Made by a program: the position numbers and the translations under genes. Below the pieces are notes generated by a model. That model was not told the origin of the DNA. It did not search any database and saw only the letters and a program-made list of their open reading frames with translations. Of a stretch of 26,620 bases of DNA, positions 24,666 through 26,620 are shown one piece after another (within the stretch, counting starts at the first letter, position 1; every line of letters starts with the position of its first letter). This DNA comes from Prolixibacteraceae bacterium UBA6162. GTDB lineage: Bacteria > Bacteroidota > Bacteroidia > Bacteroidales > Prolixibacteraceae. The stretch spans positions 1 through 26,620 of the forward strand of contig DIUI01000009.1 of the NCBI GenBank assembly GCA_002428215.1, written 5' to 3'.

Positions 24666-26620
24666 TTATATTGGCAAGCCATTTTTTTTGCGGCTGCCAA
24701 GAATAAAGTATGCTGCAATAAGCAGTAAAAGAAGGAGAGACCCAATGAGCGAAATGGTATTTCCCACTTTAAAGGATTGGGGCTCAAACTTAAATTCAAT
24801 CGTGCTTTGTCCGGCGGGTAACACCATTGCCCTTAAAATATAGTTGGCCCTGAAGTGAGGGGCTGGCACTCCGTCGATATATGCTTTCCATCCCTTTGGA
24901 TAGTATATTTCAGAAAACAGTGCCAATTGGTTGGTAGCCGAACGATAGCTATAGGTTAGATGATTGGGTTGATAGTTGATAAGCTCGATGGAAGACATAG
25001 GGTCGAACAATGGCCGAAAACCAGTAAGATGCTCATTAAAACGTTGATCAACCAATGCCGTTTTGGCGGGGTCAATTTCCAGAAGACCCTCAAGTTCAGT
25101 GTCGGCATTCGGAACTATTTCATAGCTGTCAACAAACCACGCATTTCCCAATGCGAATCGGTTAATTAATGGCGGACTGTTTACATCGTAAATGACATAA
25201 CGGGCATTCATCATATTAAGGGCCCCCAGTCCGGCAAAAATTTCGTAATCCGAAGCCTGAGACTGGAGAGCCTCAATCATCTGTTCGATCTCGGGTGAGA
25301 AATGGTAATCAATCATCTCCTGATAACGCCTCAATTTTGCGGCATGATAACCTCCTATGTTTTGATGAAAATAGGAAGCTCTTGAATCGGCCCAGGGATT
25401 CTGCAGTGGCAAAACCCTGTAGGCAAGGTCACTGTCCTTTAGAATTTCAAGGTCGGCTACGGTGGGCTGATAATGGGCAGCTGCATCGCGGCGCGTTGAA
25501 AAATTATCGTTGTTTAGAAAGCGTTTGTCAACCATCCACAAATCGGCCAAAATAAGCACTCCCAGTATACTCCATATAACTGCGGTCTTTAATTTCTTGT
25601 TTTGCCATAGCATCAGGGCAATTGCCACCAAAGCAATAAAGGAAAAGGAGCGTATTGCATCGTTCCGCAGCAGGGCTTTACGGTCGTTTTCCATCGCGTT
25701 TGCCAACCAATCGGGGTAGGCACCATCAAAGGGAGCCGAAAAATTGCCTGCCAGTCCCGGCATCAGTGCAAATAGGAGGGCAATTCCTCCGGTGAGGCCA
25801 AATGCCCAAAAAATCGATTTTTGCAGGTGTCGGGGTTCTGTTTTACCCGCGAAAATTTGCTGTAATGCAATAAACCCTAGCAGAGGCAAGGTAAAACCGG
25901 CGATTATCAGAGTCATCTCCGGAGCCCTGAACTTATTGTATAGGGGCAGGTAGTCGAGCAAAAAGTTGGTGAGGGGCATAACATACTTTCCCCATGAGAG
26001 CACAACCGACAGGATGGTGGCACCCAGTAGCCACCATTTGTCGGGGCCTTTAACAATAAAAAGTCCCAGCACAAAAAGAAAAAGAACAATTGCCCCCGCA
26101 TAGTATGGACCACTGGTGAAAGGCTTATCTCCATGGTACATTATAATTTGCCGGATTACCTGCCTTGGATTTTCGGCGCCATAAGCGGTTAGTGCCTCAA
26201 AGCTTTCGGAGTTTATCCCCGGATTGGTAGTGTGACTTCCCCCTTTAAAGTTGGGAATAAGAAAGGTGAGGGTTTCGCCGATGCCCTGACTCCACTGAAC
26301 CACATAGCTTTTATCGAGCCCTGATGTGCGGTTCTCGGAGTTGGTACTCAATTCCGAGGGGCCCCTTATGGTGTCTTTTGAGTATTCGTAACTTGTATAG
26401 AGATAGGAAAAATTAACAGCTACGGCCAAAAGCGCTCCTGCAAGAAGGGCAAGCGTTGTGGTGAAAAACCGTGGCAGAAGTCTTTCTCTCCAGGCATGGA
26501 TCAATTCCGAAATCCCAAAAATCAGAAGTGCGAGCAGTCCATAATACGTTATCTGAGGATGGCCGGCCATAATCTCGAGCGAGAGTCCGGCTGCAAATAG
26601 CAGGGCACCCTTCAACATAT
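24666..26620 (-). CDS. YfhO-like multi-pass membrane protein, 5' end cut by window edge
   Basis: At least 650 residues, open to the right edge. The ATG at 26618 is internal, since the N-terminal helices of the family are missing. EIMAGHPQITYYGLLALLIF, the Trp/Gly-rich loop (QWSQGIGETLTFLIPNFKGG), a series of helices up to about residue 350, then a large periplasmic region (RVLPLQNPWADSRASYFHQNIGGYHAAKLRRYQEMIDY) and the closing SEIYYPKGWKAYIDG...LPAG plus a last helix are all typical of YfhO-type proteins. These are GT-C-like membrane proteins, often linked to glycosylation of lipoteichoic acid in Firmicutes; the Bacteroidota role is not established. Its TAA (24668-24666) is one base from the glycosylase ATG, so the two are cotranscribed and perhaps translationally coupled. 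Confidence 0.85.
   Translation of the reverse strand, partial: MLKGALLFAAGLSLEIMAGHPQITYYGLLALLIFGISELIHAWRERLLPRFFTTTLALLAGALLAVAVNFSYLYTSYEYSKDTIRGPSELSTNSENRTSGLDKSYVVQWSQGIGETLTFLIPNFKGGSHTTNPGINSESFEALTAYGAENPRQVIRQIIMYHGDKPFTSGPYYAGAIVLFLFVLGLFIVKGPDKWWLLGATILSVVLSWGKYVMPLTNFLLDYLPLYNKFRAPEMTLIIAGFTLPLLGFIALQQIFAGKTEPRHLQKSIFWAFGLTGGIALLFALMPGLAGNFSAPFDGAYPDWLANAMENDRKALLRNDAIRSFSFIALVAIALMLWQNKKLKTAVIWSILGVLILADLWMVDKRFLNNDNFSTRRDAAAHYQPTVADLEILKDSDLAYRVLPLQNPWADSRASYFHQNIGGYHAAKLRRYQEMIDYHFSPEIEQMIEALQSQASDYEIFAGLGALNMMNARYVIYDVNSPPLINRFALGNAWFVDSYEIVPNADTELEGLLEIDPAKTALVDQRFNEHLTGFRPLFDPMSSIELINYQPNHLTYSYRSATNQLALFSEIYYPKGWKAYIDGVPAPHFRANYILRAMVLPAGQSTIEFKFEPQSFKVGNTISLIGSLLLLLLIAAYFILGSRKKNGLPI

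Noticed and set aside
24665..24799. A 45-residue N-terminal extension of the DNA glycosylase
   Set aside because: It is antiphase coding sequence of the upstream YfhO-like gene; ATG 24664 gives the normal glycosylase start.
1..26620. CRISPR arrays, tRNA or rRNA genes, insertion sequences, prophage, defence genes or toxin-antitoxin pairs
   Set aside because: I saw no regularly spaced repeats, tRNA-like cloverleaf, transposase or integrase motifs; the genes are housekeeping or glycan-related and closely packed.

Overview
The window reads as a chromosomal piece of a Bacteroidota bacterium, most likely in or near the Bacteroidales/Marinilabiliales. The evidence is a SusC/SusD pair, lipoprotein signals with short lipoboxes, promoters of the TTTG...TAnnTTTG type, weak ribosome binding sites and a moderate base composition. 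No rRNA, tRNA, CRISPR array, insertion sequence or phage gene was seen. Assignment below the phylum is inference.

Region 1 (1-14578) is a sialic-acid (N-acetylneuraminate) utilisation locus. A FadR-type GntR regulator (plus strand) is divergent from eight same-strand genes: SusC, SusD, a GH33 sialidase lipoprotein, a GH20 hexosaminidase-like lipoprotein, N-acetylneuraminate lyase, a cyclically permuted kelch mutarotase, an N-acylglucosamine 2-epimerase (AGE), and a kelch mutarotase fused to a sodium:solute symporter that runs off the left edge. The inferred flow is: sialidase and hexosaminidase trim host-type glycans outside the cell; SusCD moves sugar across the outer membrane; the periplasmic kelch domain may equilibrate anomers for the fused symporter; in the cytoplasm the lyase makes ManNAc plus pyruvate and AGE converts ManNAc to GlcNAc. 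This is the lyase/AGE-type epimerase route known from Bacteroides fragilis. The kinase, deacetylase and deaminase needed next are not in the window. The SusC promoter region holds a textbook Bacteroidota promoter, a palindrome at the predicted start of transcription, and a longer inverted repeat flanking both.

Region 2 (14579-18774) holds an unrecognised 238-residue protein, divergent from a YgjP-type zinc metallopeptidase, a dGTPase and an RluB/RsuA-type pseudouridine synthase with an unusual Arg/Ser-rich N-terminal tail.

Region 3 (18775-21748) has an ECF-like sigma factor closely coupled to a four-helix membrane protein, then a phosphoglucosamine mutase.

Region 4 (21749-26620) has an O-antigen-ligase-like membrane protein with a TPR tail. 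It is tail-to-tail with a 3-methyladenine DNA glycosylase that follows, after one base, a large YfhO-like membrane protein cut by the right edge.

The most interesting items are the mutarotase-symporter fusion beside a second, apparently leaderless mutarotase, the architecture of the SusC control region, the stem-loop between susD and the sialidase gene, and the sigma factor/membrane protein pair.
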